Notes: generated by a model from the sequence alone, not told the origin. Counted from the first letter of the stretch, positions 16,746 to 26,466 are shown. The stretch: 64,000 bases of DNA from Clostridium gelidum (GCF_019977655.1 NZ_AP024849.1:741001-805000), one strand, 5' to 3'. Made by a program: numbers and translations.

Positions 16746-17516
16746 ATGAAAAAACTAATAGCATCAGAATTTCAAAGAATATGGATAAATAAAAAAACAA
16801 AGATATTATTAATGTTAGTAATAATTGATGCATTTTTTGGATGCATATGGGAGTTTAAATATTATGGATCTTATGATCATGTGAATTATAATGTAATATT
16901 AAATTCATTAAATTTTTCGCCCTTTGCTTTTGGTGAAGGAAGTTCAATATTATTTTATTTAGTTTTACCGATTGTAGTTATTGATTCGATAAATTATGAG
17001 CGATTAATAGGAGCTTTTAGAATGTATATGATAAGACCATATGAAAAATATCAATATATATTATCTAAATGGATAGCTTTAAGTTTAACAATGTTTATGT
17101 TAATGGTCATAGTATTTATAATTAGCATAATTTTTGGATTCATATTTATGCCTAAAGTTTCAACTGTACAATTTTATAATATAGACTATGACTTTAGTAC
17201 TATAGTAGCTTTATTGTATATTGCAAAGTTCTTTTTGATACAATTTTTCATAGCAATGTTTATTGTAAGTATGTCAACAGTTATTGCTGTAATAATACCT
17301 AATTCTGTGATTTCAATTTTAGCTGTAATTTCGTTAATTATAGGATTGGGAGGCTTTACAAGTTACTTCAAATTTTTGGTGCGAAATTGTAAATATGCAT
17401 TTTATACTTTAGGTAATGCAGAACCAATAAGTCAACATTTTATTGTAGCAGCTGGAATAATAGGGTTCTTACTTATAGGAATGTTGTTGTGGTCTAAGAA
17501 AGACTATTTTAATTAG
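16746..17516 (+). CDS. ABC transporter permease (second of two)
   Basis: 256 residues, about six membrane helices, ATG at 16746 behind GAGGAGGAAG. It starts with IASEFQRIWINKKTK, the same kind of amphipathic segment as in its neighbour, and ends with the helix plus SKKDYFN, as do ABC-2 permeases. The two permeases most likely form a heterodimer on the ATPase at 15099. Confidence 0.88.
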   Translation: MKKLIASEFQRIWINKKTKILLMLVIIDAFFGCIWEFKYYGSYDHVNYNVILNSLNFSPFAFGEGSSILFYLVLPIVVIDSINYERLIGAFRMYMIRPYEKYQYILSKWIALSLTMFMLMVIVFIISIIFGFIFMPKVSTVQFYNIDYDFSTIVALLYIAKFFLIQFFIAMFIVSMSTVIAVIIPNSVISILAVISLIIGLGGFTSYFKFLVRNCKYAFYTLGNAEPISQHFIVAAGIIGFLLIGMLLWSKKDYFN

Positions 17517-17545
17517 ATATTTAACTATTAGGAGGACAAGTATAA

Positions 17546-18901
17546 ATGAAAAAAATAATAATTATAATAGTTTGCACTCTAGTTCTAATTTTAGGTGTTT
17601 TTATAATAAATTATCAGCATGAAAAATATAAAAAAAACAAAGAAGTAGAAGCTATAAAGAGTGAGATAATAGAAATAAAAACTGTAAAGGCAGGAAATGG
17701 CTTTGAAGATTTAATGCCTTTAAAAGATATATTAAAGGATAAAAAAGTTGTAGCAATGGGTGAAGCTACTCATGGAACAAAGGAATTCTTTCAAATGAAA
17801 CATAGAATGCTTGAATTTCTTGTTAATGAAATGGGATATAATGTGTTTGGAATTGAAGCATGCATGAGTGACTGTATGGCAGTAAATGACTATGTCATAA
17901 ATGGAAATGGTGATGCAAAGCAAGTAGTAAAAGGAATGGGATTTTGGACCTGGGATACAAAGGAAGTAGTAGATATGGTAGAATGGATGAGAGAATATAA
18001 CAAAACTCATCTTAAGAAAGTCAAATTTTATGGTTTTGATATGCAGTCATCCAGCACCGCAGCATCAAAGGTTAAAGAGTATTTAAAAAAGGTTGATGGA
18101 TCTTATGAAATTAAAATAGATGGTGTACTTTCAACATTTGAAAATCCTAAAATATTTGATGATAGCAGCGCAAAGGTGCCAGGAGATGAAATTAAGGACA
18201 TTATCGCTTCCTTTGAAAATCATAAAGATGAATATATCAATAAATCTTCTAAGGAAGAATATGAAATATATAAGCAAAATTTAAAAGTTATATATCAAGC
18301 TTATGATATGCTTAACGGTGACCAAAGCTATTATCAACAAGCAACTAAAAGAGCAAAATATATGGCTGAAAATATAAAATGGATCTCAGATTTTGAGGGA
18401 GAAGACTCAAAACTTATGGTTTGGGCACATAATTCACATGTAAGTAAGGCTATAGATCACTCAAGTTATGGCGATAATGATACGGCGGATAATATTAAGG
18501 AAATGGGTTCGAATTTATATGATATTTATAAGGATAAATTATATATTATTGGATTTCAATTTAATGAAGGAACTGTTACAGCAGTTGATAAGAGTATAAA
18601 TACAGGGAAAGAAGAAGCAAGAATTTCTGAAAAATGTATACTTAATGCAGCTAAAGAAGAGTCAATTCCATATTATTTATCCAAAGTTAAACCAATATAT
18701 TTCTTGGATTTTAAATCTTCTGAGAAAAATGAGTATATAAAAGAGATAATGTCTTCTTCACAAATATGTAGATATGTAGATGCAAATTTCAATGGAGATG
18801 ATCAAAGTTATAAGAATGATATTTTAGATGAGTGTTATGATGGATTAATATTTATAGATAAAACCTCTAATTCTGAACCAAACTATCAAGTTACACAATG
18901 A
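17546..18901 (+). CDS. Erythromycin esterase family protein, membrane-anchored
   Basis: 451 residues, ATG at 17546 behind AGGAGG. One N-terminal membrane helix (about 3-24) probably places the enzyme outside the cell. The family motif GEATHGT is at residues 72-78, followed by FGIEACMSDCMAVNDYV and later WAHNSHVSK, which supply the His/Glu residues of the active site in the EreA/succinoglycan-biosynthesis family. Activity on macrolides is known for only some members, so the substrate here is open. It stands between an ABC exporter and a histidine kinase, which fits a defence locus. Confidence 0.88.
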   Translation: MKKIIIIIVCTLVLILGVFIINYQHEKYKKNKEVEAIKSEIIEIKTVKAGNGFEDLMPLKDILKDKKVVAMGEATHGTKEFFQMKHRMLEFLVNEMGYNVFGIEACMSDCMAVNDYVINGNGDAKQVVKGMGFWTWDTKEVVDMVEWMREYNKTHLKKVKFYGFDMQSSSTAASKVKEYLKKVDGSYEIKIDGVLSTFENPKIFDDSSAKVPGDEIKDIIASFENHKDEYINKSSKEEYEIYKQNLKVIYQAYDMLNGDQSYYQQATKRAKYMAENIKWISDFEGEDSKLMVWAHNSHVSKAIDHSSYGDNDTADNIKEMGSNLYDIYKDKLYIIGFQFNEGTVTAVDKSINTGKEEARISEKCILNAAKEESIPYYLSKVKPIYFLDFKSSEKNEYIKEIMSSSQICRYVDANFNGDDQSYKNDILDECYDGLIFIDKTSNSEPNYQVTQ

Positions 18902-18976
18902 TAATATAAATCTAATACTCATTATAGTACAAGTAGCTTAAATAGTTTATGTATAAAGTATGAAAGTAGGATATAA

Positions 18977-20431
18977 ATGAAAAACGTCACTTTTAAGAAA
19001 CAATTTATTATTTCTATATTAGCTGTATTAGGACTTAGCATATTTTTTACTTTATTTGGCATATTTACAGACTTGATACTAACTTACAATCATCTAATAT
19101 TGCCAGCAAATTATTATGAAGCAAGTATTCAAGACATTGAAAAATATATAAATGAAAACAATGTTAAAATTTTAAGCAAGGATTATCAAAATGAATTTGA
19201 AAGTATAATCCCTATTAATGGGATAGAGTATCAAGTTGTAGATTCAGATGGAGAATTTTTATATGGCCATTTTGATAAATTAATTGTTAAGACTCCAGTT
19301 GAATTAAAAGCAGTACCAGGAATTGAAAAAAGTCAATCGCCTACAATAATAGCAAATATACCAGTTATAAGTAATAATAAGACTGAAGGAATGGTTATCC
19401 TAAAGTATTGTTTAGAAACTAGTGCAAAAAATCCTAAATTTAATTGGCTGGTTAGGGTGTTTGAAGGTTTTATATTTATATCTCCACTTGTATATATTAC
19501 AATATTTACTGTGATTTTTTCAGTTAGCCTCAATAATAGATTAAAAGTACCACTAAATCAGTTAATGCAAGGAGCTGAAAAAATAAAAAATAAGGACTTG
19601 GAATTTAAAATAGATTATAGTAGTAACGATGAATTAGGAATGCTCTGCAGGTCTTTTGAAGAAATGAGGGTAGAACTTAAAAAGTCATTGAAGCAGCAAT
19701 GGGAAATGGAACAGCAAAGAAAAGAAATGGTAGGTGCTATTGCTCATGATTTAAAGACACCAATTACTATAATAAAGGGGCATGTTGAAGGTTTGATTGA
19801 TAGTAAAAAATTAGATGAAGATAAAGTATATAGATATCTTGGCTTAATAGATAAAAATGCAGATAGAATGACTAGGCTTATAGAAAAAATGAATATTCTA
19901 ACTAAAATTGAAAAACCGGATTTTAATCTTCAATTGGAAAAGTGCAATATAATTAAGTATATAAATGAAAAAAATCTTGATTATATTACATTGGCGGAAA
20001 ATAAAAAAATAAATTTCCAATATACAATTAAAGATGAAAGAACTGAAAATAATTTAATTAAAATAGATTGTTATGCTTTATCTGAAATATTAGATAATTT
20101 AATTTCTAATAGTATAAGATTTACTCCAAAAGGAGGAAATATAAGTTTTGATTTTAATATATCAGAAGAAAAGATGACTTTTTTTATTTCAGATACAGGG
20201 TGTGGATTTTCTAAAAAAGATATTGCAAATGTTTTTGAAAAATTCTATCAAGGTGATGAATCAAGATCAAAGGAAAAGGGGCACTCTGGTTTAGGTCTTT
20301 ATATAGTTAATGTTTTGGTAAATAAATTTAATGGAAATATTGAAGTGAAAAATAATGAAAAGGGTGGAGCAATGGTTAAGATTGAGGTTTGCATGGACAA
20401 TTATAGAATAGATACTAAAGGTTATATATAA
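18977..20431 (+). CDS. Sensor histidine kinase
   Basis: 484 residues, ATG at 18977. Membrane helices at about 10-32 and 163-187 enclose an extracellular sensor of about 130 residues. HAMP (about 190-240), HisKA with phospho-acceptor H257 in GAIAHDLKTP, then HATPase with N box ILDNLISNSIRFTP, G1 DTGCGFSKKD and G2 GHSGLGLYIV follow. No response regulator adjoins. The one at 12230 is the candidate partner, now separated by the insertion sequence and the transport genes. Confidence 0.93.
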   Translation: MKNVTFKKQFIISILAVLGLSIFFTLFGIFTDLILTYNHLILPANYYEASIQDIEKYINENNVKILSKDYQNEFESIIPINGIEYQVVDSDGEFLYGHFDKLIVKTPVELKAVPGIEKSQSPTIIANIPVISNNKTEGMVILKYCLETSAKNPKFNWLVRVFEGFIFISPLVYITIFTVIFSVSLNNRLKVPLNQLMQGAEKIKNKDLEFKIDYSSNDELGMLCRSFEEMRVELKKSLKQQWEMEQQRKEMVGAIAHDLKTPITIIKGHVEGLIDSKKLDEDKVYRYLGLIDKNADRMTRLIEKMNILTKIEKPDFNLQLEKCNIIKYINEKNLDYITLAENKKINFQYTIKDERTENNLIKIDCYALSEILDNLISNSIRFTPKGGNISFDFNISEEKMTFFISDTGCGFSKKDIANVFEKFYQGDESRSKEKGHSGLGLYIVNVLVNKFNGNIEVKNNEKGGAMVKIEVCMDNYRIDTKGYI

Positions 20432-20766
20432 CTATAGGTAAAAATTATACATAAATCTGTATAATAATATATAATTATACAGGTAGGTTGCACAATGAGA
20501 ATGGAAGTTGTAACTTGTTAATAATATTTGTATTAGCTCAAATTAAAACTTCATAATTTAAAAATAAAGAAATTGAAAAGCATAATAATTTTGAAGGACC
20601 TAAAGTCGTTAAATTATTAAATGTAACGGTTGCAGGTATTGAATAAACTTAGGCATAATCAAAAAAAGTAAGTCAGCATGGCTAGTCTATTTCTTGTTAA
20701 TTAGGTTTTATGAATTTAACAAACTTATGTATAAAATTTTATAAAAATAAAGAAAGGCTTAATGAT
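20432..20766. other. Intergenic stretch with one palindromic repeat copy
   Basis: Holds an A+T-rich inverted repeat near 20455-20483 (TGTATAAT...ATTATACAG) and a degenerate copy of the short palindromic repeat at about 20652-20704 (GGCATAATCAAAAAAAGTAA, then CAGCATGG). No gene is seen apart from a 19-residue upstream extension of the next frame. Confidence 0.5.
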
Positions 20767-21477
20767 ATGAATAAAATAAATAAAAATTTTTCTATTTTTT
20801 TAATTGTGATTATCCTAGTAGGCTCAGGATTTACTAAGAATGCTTATGCAGAATGGGAACATGAAAACTGTGAGTGGAAATACTTGGGGGATTATGGATA
20901 TGAAAAAGGGTGGCAGCAGATAAATGGAAAGTGGTATTATCTTGATTCTATAACTGGAATAATGAAAATTGGCTGGTGTTATGATAAGCAATATAGTAAA
21001 TGGTATTATTTAAGTTTTTATGGAGATATGTATGATTCTAAAACAATCTCTACTTATCCAGTAGAATTAAGTAGTATTGAAGCTAAAATAAAACAATATA
21101 CAAATGAAGAGGTAGAATATAAATGGACTAAGGACATTGATGATAATATGTTTGTATGTTTCATGAGTAAAAATGAGAATGTACCTAAACAATACTATTA
21201 TCATACATCAACAGGAAATATATATGAAATAAAGAATGGAATACTAACTAATATTGCAACTAAAGAAACAGTTGATTTTTTTACAGAAGAACAAGCTGTT
21301 CAAGTAGTTAAGAATTATTTTTCAAATAATTATAAAGATATTCCGCAAGTAATTAAAGTAGAATCTAATGAAGAAGATCATTATCTTATTCATTGCTATG
21401 ATGATAAAGATGGTTATGAAACTAATAGCAGTTGGTATTGTGTAGATAAAACTACTAGAGATGTTAAATCAATATAA
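20767..21477 (+). CDS. Secreted protein with cell-wall/choline-binding-type repeats
   Basis: 236 residues from the ATG at 20767, preceded by GAAAGG; an earlier in-frame ATG at 20710 would hide the signal peptide. The signal sequence (about 1-27) ends at NAYA. Two aromatic wall-binding repeats follow: GWQQINGKWYYLD and IGWCYDKQYSKWYYL. The remaining 150 residues (EAKIKQYTNEEVEYKW..., later YCVDKTTRDVKSI) are not recognised but look like a small extracellular domain. It probably sits on the cell wall. Confidence 0.8.
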   Translation: MNKINKNFSIFLIVIILVGSGFTKNAYAEWEHENCEWKYLGDYGYEKGWQQINGKWYYLDSITGIMKIGWCYDKQYSKWYYLSFYGDMYDSKTISTYPVELSSIEAKIKQYTNEEVEYKWTKDIDDNMFVCFMSKNENVPKQYYYHTSTGNIYEIKNGILTNIATKETVDFFTEEQAVQVVKNYFSNNYKDIPQVIKVESNEEDHYLIHCYDDKDGYETNSSWYCVDKTTRDVKSI

Positions 21478-21572
21478 TTAATTTATGTAAAGGTGCTTTC
21501 TGCAAAAATTACAATTAACTCAACTTTATAAAAAATATATGTGGGATTGGCCATATATATTTTTTATAATAA

Positions 21573-22220
21573 TTAATATATTTGTTTATAAAGGTCTTTA
21601 ACTTTTAAGTTATCTTTCTTAGCCATAGATTTCCATCCAATATTTGCAGCAAATTTAAATATAAATTTAGGTATCTTTGCATTAGTAAGTATATTATCTA
21701 CCTGACCATCAGAGTTATTTTCGATATCTTCTTTTAGAGCTAAGAAAGCATTATACACGGGTTTTTTTATACGAGAATTTAGGGGCATTTCCTTTGAACC
21801 GGTCATAAATTCTCCACCACCTATGCCAACTCCAAAGCGCCAATTGAAGTCTAATCGCATGCAATAAATTTTCATGATATTAAGTGCAATTTTATTTTGA
21901 GTACCTTCTAAAAAACCACAATTAACAAGACAATACATATCCATTTTTATATTATTTTTCTCTTTAATAAAATTTTCAAAAACAGCCATGAATTCAAGCA
22001 TGGCACTTGGAAAACAATCTGCATATAAAGGTGAAGTAAAAATGATTTTATCATAAGATATAATTTCTTCTAGTAGAGTTTTATCTTTCATTAGATTGCT
22101 TATATAATATTCTTTTGTTTCAACATTATTATCTAGTAATTTATTTAATTCACTTATAAGATAAGTAGAACCGCTATTTTGTTTCCTTGGACTTCCATTT
22201 ATTACACATAAATTAATCAT
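21573..22220 (-). CDS. Flavodoxin-fold NAD(P)H-dependent oxidoreductase
   Basis: 215 residues, ATG at 22220 after AGGAGG on the minus strand. The N-terminal phosphate-binding loop INGSPRKQNSGSTYLI binds FMN; FTSPLYADCFPSAMLEF and LVNCGFLEG are further FMN contacts in this fold. The second gene of a two-gene minus-strand operon with a related reductase, divergent from a TetR regulator. Substrate unknown; quinones or drugs are typical for this group. Confidence 0.85.
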   Translation of the reverse strand: MINLCVINGSPRKQNSGSTYLISELNKLLDNNVETKEYYISNLMKDKTLLEEIISYDKIIFTSPLYADCFPSAMLEFMAVFENFIKEKNNIKMDMYCLVNCGFLEGTQNKIALNIMKIYCMRLDFNWRFGVGIGGGEFMTGSKEMPLNSRIKKPVYNAFLALKEDIENNSDGQVDNILTNAKIPKFIFKFAANIGWKSMAKKDNLKVKDLYKQIY

Positions 22221-22241
22221 GAAATAAAACCTCCTATAGTC

Positions 22242-22754
22242 TTATAAATTTTGTAATATTTTTTCAGCTTGTGATATATCTTTAATTACATAAGTTTCAT
22301 AGTTAGGCATGCACATATTAATAGCATTTCCTTTAATTAAATCTTTAAAAGTTTGTTCTTCATTAGGAGTAATATTTTCACCGTATCCTATGACTACAAA
22401 TTTAAGCGATTTGTTGTTATAGCGGGGAAGGTGATGAAGTTCACCATTAATCATTTGGAAAAATGGCAATAAAAAGCCTATGGATCTATCAATGACATTT
22501 TTTATATAAGAAGTGTAGCAACCGTATTTTATTTCAGTAATAATTATAAAAGTACCACTTTCTAGAATGTATCTAGGCATTTCAGTATAAGAATCTTCTA
22601 TAATGCATCTCCCAGGAGTCTTTGTCCAACAATTAAAGCAACCTAAACATCCTTTAATATTATCTATTTCTTTTGACAATATTTTAGAATTAAGTGGTAA
22701 TAAGGGTATTATTTTAGAGGAATATTCTTTTTTTAAGTCATGAACTAATAACAT
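22242..22754 (-). CDS. Flavodoxin family protein with Cys motif
   Basis: 170 residues, ATG at 22754. It begins MLLVHDLKKEY and has GCLGCFNCWTKTPGRCIIED, a four-Cys stretch typical of a flavodoxin-fold oxidoreductase group, then TEIKYGCYTSYIKNVIDRS (FMN and dimer region). It leads the operon with the reductase at 21573 and is divergent from tetR at 23013 with two TetR-type operators between. Probably an FMN enzyme induced by a compound sensed by that regulator. Confidence 0.82.
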   Translation of the reverse strand: MLLVHDLKKEYSSKIIPLLPLNSKILSKEIDNIKGCLGCFNCWTKTPGRCIIEDSYTEMPRYILESGTFIIITEIKYGCYTSYIKNVIDRSIGFLLPFFQMINGELHHLPRYNNKSLKFVVIGYGENITPNEEQTFKDLIKGNAINMCMPNYETYVIKDISQAEKILQNL

Positions 22755-22808
22755 AAGAAATCTCCTTTTTCATTTATAGAAATAAATTAAAATTTATAAT
22801 AAATATAT

Positions 22809-22861
22809 GTTTACACTGTCAACTTAATAATACAATAACACCTTAAGTTTACAGCGTCAAC
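22809..22861. promoter_or_regulatory. Two TetR-type operators in the divergent promoter region
   Basis: GTTTACA-N-TGTCAAC at 22809-22823 and GTTTACA-N-CGTCAAC at 22847-22861 are imperfect palindromes, identical at 13 of 15 positions and 38 bases apart. On the minus strand each gives GTTGACA-like sequence that may serve as a -35 of the reductase operon. The position between that operon and tetR fits repression of both. Confidence 0.65.
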
Positions 22862-23012
22862 ATACTATGATATTATATTTTTAATATAGAAGTTTTAAAT
22901 AATAAAATTCATAATTTGTAAGGTTAGCTTATTTGCAATTGCTAAGAGTACAGAGTAAATTTAGCTGAATATGCTTTTTTAGAACTTAGATTTTTAGAAA
23001 AGAGGTTTTTAC

Positions 23013-23606
23013 ATGCAAACTGATAAGTATCATCATGGTGATTTGAGAGAAAGTCTAATAAATATGGGATTAAAGTTATTTAATGAAGAAGGGGCAGAAA
23101 AGTTTTCAATAAGAAAAGTAGCAGCTATGTGTAATGTAAGTCACGCAGCACCATATAAGCATTTTAAAAGTAAAGAAGAATTGATTACTGCAATATCAGA
23201 ATATGTATTTAGTAATTTTGAAAGTTCTTTAAATGAAATAGTGGAGAAGTACAAAAATAAGCCCTATGAAAGGATTATAGAACTTGGAAAGAAATATGTT
23301 TGGTTCATGGTCGAAAATCCAGATTATTTAAAATTTGCTTTTGGGGGGAATTGTGAATCTGAAATAGTTATAGAAGAAAATAAAATAAGAAGTGTGGAGT
23401 ATGGATCGTTTAATATATTTAAAAATTGTGCAGTTGACTTGTTACAAAGTCTTAATGTTAAAGAAGAAGAGTATGCACAAGATATAATTGCTATGTGGTC
23501 AATGGTACATGGACTTGCAATTATGCTATCAAATAAGACTTTTTTATATAAGGGTGATTATCTTGAATTAGTTGAAAAGATATTACGTAACAATCTTAAA
23601 TTTTAA
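23013..23606 (+). CDS. TetR/AcrR family transcriptional regulator
   Basis: 197 residues, ATG at 23013 after AAAGAGG. The N-terminal helix-turn-helix (about 10-55) has FSIRKVAAMCNVSHAAPYKHF; the C-terminal part matches the WHG-type effector domain (WSMVHGLAIML). It is divergent from two flavodoxin-fold reductases and probably represses them through the operators at 22809-22861. Ligand unknown. Confidence 0.9.
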   Translation: MQTDKYHHGDLRESLINMGLKLFNEEGAEKFSIRKVAAMCNVSHAAPYKHFKSKEELITAISEYVFSNFESSLNEIVEKYKNKPYERIIELGKKYVWFMVENPDYLKFAFGGNCESEIVIEENKIRSVEYGSFNIFKNCAVDLLQSLNVKEEEYAQDIIAMWSMVHGLAIMLSNKTFLYKGDYLELVEKILRNNLKF

Positions 23607-23772
23607 ACTTAGTTAAAAACAAAAATGTGCAGGTCTAACTGTATAGTTAAAAATAGCTTTCTACAAATTTATAAGTAGGGAGCTGTTTTTAATTTTAAGA
23701 ATTAATTAAGATTATAATAAGATAGTGTTCGAAAATATTGTGGTAAAATAATACAAAGATGGAGAGGTATAC

Positions 23773-24223
23773 ATGAAAAAATTAAGTAAAAAGAAAAAAA
23801 TAGTTATTGGTATTAGTTCAGTTATAGTATTATTTATTGTAATTCCAATGACAATTACCATAGCTATCTACGAAATGAATTTTGGACAAAGATCTGAAAC
23901 AGAATATATTAAATATGAAATGAACAGTTTTGAAAATCTTGAAAGAACTGAAATAAAGTTTAAATCCAATAATGGACAGGTATTAGCAGGATATATATAT
24001 ATTTGTGCCACTAACAGAACGTGGGCATGATGTAATAATAGATTCACAATTTGAAGGTATGATAAGTAATGGTAGAAAAGAACTTATTAATAAGTATGGA
24101 TCAAAGAAAAATATTCCTGAAAGTGAAATTCAGTTTTTTGATCAAATGGTTAATAAGGAAGAGAATAAAATTAATATAGAATTAATGGATGAAATTATAA
24201 GCTTTTATGATGAACAAGTTTAA
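23773..24223 (+). pseudogene. Broken membrane-anchored protein, possibly an alpha/beta hydrolase remnant
   Basis: The first frame (23773-24030, 85 residues) has a basic start, a membrane helix and the segment IKFKSNNGQVLAGYIY, typical of the strand region before an alpha/beta hydrolase core. It then runs out of frame at about 24000. A second frame (24005-24223) continues with LTERGHDVIIDSQFEGM and an acidic C-terminal tail. The catalytic middle (nucleophile GxSxG) is absent, so I infer an internal deletion plus frameshift. The hydrolase identity is tentative. Confidence 0.5.
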
Positions 24224-24358
24224 GAAAAGAAATGTTTATAGGTGGATCAAATTATAAATAATGCAATAAAATATATCAGTAATTGAAAAATAGATGGCAA
24301 ATAACACATCATAGTAAGATATGGTGCAGTATGTATAACTAGAAGGGAATGATTTAAG

Positions 24359-24727
24359 ATGAAAAAAACTTTAAGCGTAGTTACAGTAATTGCTGCAGCA
24401 CTTGTTATAGGAAGTTTTTTATATAAAAATATTTCGGATTTTGCTTATTTAGGGTCTGTTAGCCAAAACATTACATCTAAGGATAGCAATAATTCTGAAT
24501 CAACTTTTAATGCTAAAAAAGGAGATAATATTAAGTTTAACTGTAATTCTTCGGTTAAAGAGGGTAGTTTAAAATTAACACTAACTGATTCAAGTGGAAA
24601 AGTAATTCATAATTTTAAAAGTAATAAAGACTATTCTGAACAAGTATCATTAGACAATGATGGAGAGTATATACTTTCAGCAACTTATGATGACTTTATA
24701 GGAAATTTTCATGTTAAATTTAGATAA
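24359..24727 (+). CDS. Small secreted or membrane-anchored protein of unknown function
   Basis: 122 residues, ATG at 24359 with AGAAGGGAATG upstream. An N-terminal hydrophobic segment (about 4-22) is a signal or anchor. A linker rich in Ser/Asn follows, then a domain of about 75 residues with alternating hydrophobic positions (SLKLTLTDSSGKVIHNF, DGEYILSATYDD) that looks like an immunoglobulin-like beta sandwich. No cysteine pairs or catalytic residues are evident apart from a single Cys. Not recognised beyond that. Confidence 0.65.
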   Translation: MKKTLSVVTVIAAALVIGSFLYKNISDFAYLGSVSQNITSKDSNNSESTFNAKKGDNIKFNCNSSVKEGSLKLTLTDSSGKVIHNFKSNKDYSEQVSLDNDGEYILSATYDDFIGNFHVKFR

Positions 24728-24897
24728 GTTCTGCATAACATTCTTAATTTGTATTTTGACAGGTAGTTCAAATTCAAGTTGGACTCCCTCTTTTAGTATC
24801 CATAAAATATTTTAATGGGATTATAAAAATATAATTATGATATAATATTTAATAAGTATAGATTTAGTAGATGGAATAATTATTTACTGAAAGGAGA

Positions 24898-26466
24898 TTG
24901 GTAAATATTAACAAGAGATTTAATACCACAGGAGTTTGTATACCTAAGATGCACTATATGGTTGATATTGGAGATAAAATTAATAAGATTTCAAATATGG
25001 TTCATAAGGGAGAGTATTTTGTTATAAACAGACCTAGACAATATGGTAAGACAACGACTATGTATATGTTAGAAGAACATTTAAAAGAAGAGTACTTAGT
25101 TTTCAGTATTAGTTTTGAAGGGATAGGCGATGAAATATTTAGGGATGAAATTAACTTTGCCCATAAATTTTTAAAAATATTAAGTAGAGCCATAAGATTT
25201 TCACATAAAGAAATGAGTGAATTTATTTTAGAGCTGGCGAAAGAAACTACAGATATTCTTGATTTATCTGATGCTATTACTGAAATAGTGGAAAAAAGTG
25301 AAAAAGAAATTATTATACTTATAGATGAAGTTGATAAAAGTTCAAATAATCAATTATTTTTAAATTTCTTGGGGATGCTTAGAAGTAAGTATTTACTAAG
25401 AGCACAAGGGAAGGACTTTACTTTTCATAGTGTTATATTAGCAGGAGTTTATGATGTTAAAAATTTAAAGCTTAAGCTTAGACAAGATGAAGAAAAAAAA
25501 TATAATAGCCCTTGGAATATAGCAGTTAATTTTAATGTGGATATGAGTTTTTCAAGCGTTGAAATTGAAAGCATGTTAAAAGATTATTGTCTACTAGAAA
25601 ATGTAGAGATGAATATTAGAGAAATCTCAGAAAAACTCTATTATTATACAACAGGATATCCTTTTTTAGTAAGCAGGATTTGTCAAATAATTGATGAAGA
25701 GATATTACTAGGAGAAAATAAAAGACTTTGGAATGAGGAGGATATTATAAAGGCAGTTAAAAAATTATTAATAGAAAAAAATACTCTTTTTGATGATTTG
25801 ATAAAGAATATTGAAAATAATACTGAACTAGGAAGCTATATATTTGAGTTAATGATAAATGGAGAAGATAAGACTTTTAATATTCATAATCCTATTATAG
25901 ATTTAGGAGTTATTTTTGGATATTTTAGAAATATTGACGGAAGAGTTAGAATAGCTAATGGAATTTATGAACAAACATTATATAATTATTATAGTTCAAA
26001 GCTTGAAAATAAAATTGATATGACTAATTATAATTTCAAGGACAATTTTATAACCAAAACAGGATTAGATTTTGAGAAAGTTCTTTTAAGATTTCAACAA
26101 TTTATGAAAGAAGAATACAGCAATTTAGATTCTAAATTTATAGAGAGAGAAGGTAGATTATTATTTTTAGCATTCATAAAGCCAATTATAAATGGTATAG
26201 GATTTGACTTTAAAGAAGTACAAATTTCAGAAGAAAAAAGGCTAGATATAGTAATTACCTATCTTAAAAATAAATATTTAGTTGAGCTTAAGATATGGCG
26301 TGGAGAGGAATATCATCAAAAGGGATTAAAGCAATTAAGTGATTATTTAGATAATCAAGAATTAAAGGTGGGATATTTACTCATATATAATTTCAACAAA
26401 AATAAAGAATATAAGAATGGAAAGATAATGTTTGAAGGAAAAGAAATATTTATAGCTTGGGTTTGA
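24898..26466 (+). CDS. AAA-ATPase-like protein with C-terminal PD-(D/E)XK nuclease-type domain
   Basis: About 520 residues. The N-terminal AAA-ATPase_like domain has KRFNTTGVCIPKMHYMVDI, a Walker A variant NRPRQYGKTTT and Walker B EIIILIDEVDKS. The C-terminal 90 residues have FDFKEVQISEEKRLDIVIT and YLVELKIWRG, matching the D...ExK core of the PDDEXK_9 group. Such proteins are common in clostridia and Bacteroidetes, often in many copies, with unknown role. The TTG at 24898 is only one base past the AAAGGAG site, so translation more likely begins at the ATT at 24907 (10-base spacing) or the first ATG at 24952. Confidence 0.85.
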   Translation: MVNINKRFNTTGVCIPKMHYMVDIGDKINKISNMVHKGEYFVINRPRQYGKTTTMYMLEEHLKEEYLVFSISFEGIGDEIFRDEINFAHKFLKILSRAIRFSHKEMSEFILELAKETTDILDLSDAITEIVEKSEKEIIILIDEVDKSSNNQLFLNFLGMLRSKYLLRAQGKDFTFHSVILAGVYDVKNLKLKLRQDEEKKYNSPWNIAVNFNVDMSFSSVEIESMLKDYCLLENVEMNIREISEKLYYYTTGYPFLVSRICQIIDEEILLGENKRLWNEEDIIKAVKKLLIEKNTLFDDLIKNIENNTELGSYIFELMINGEDKTFNIHNPIIDLGVIFGYFRNIDGRVRIANGIYEQTLYNYYSSKLENKIDMTNYNFKDNFITKTGLDFEKVLLRFQQFMKEEYSNLDSKFIEREGRLLFLAFIKPIINGIGFDFKEVQISEEKRLDIVITYLKNKYLVELKIWRGEEYHQKGLKQLSDYLDNQELKVGYLLIYNFNKNKEYKNGKIMFEGKEIFIAWV

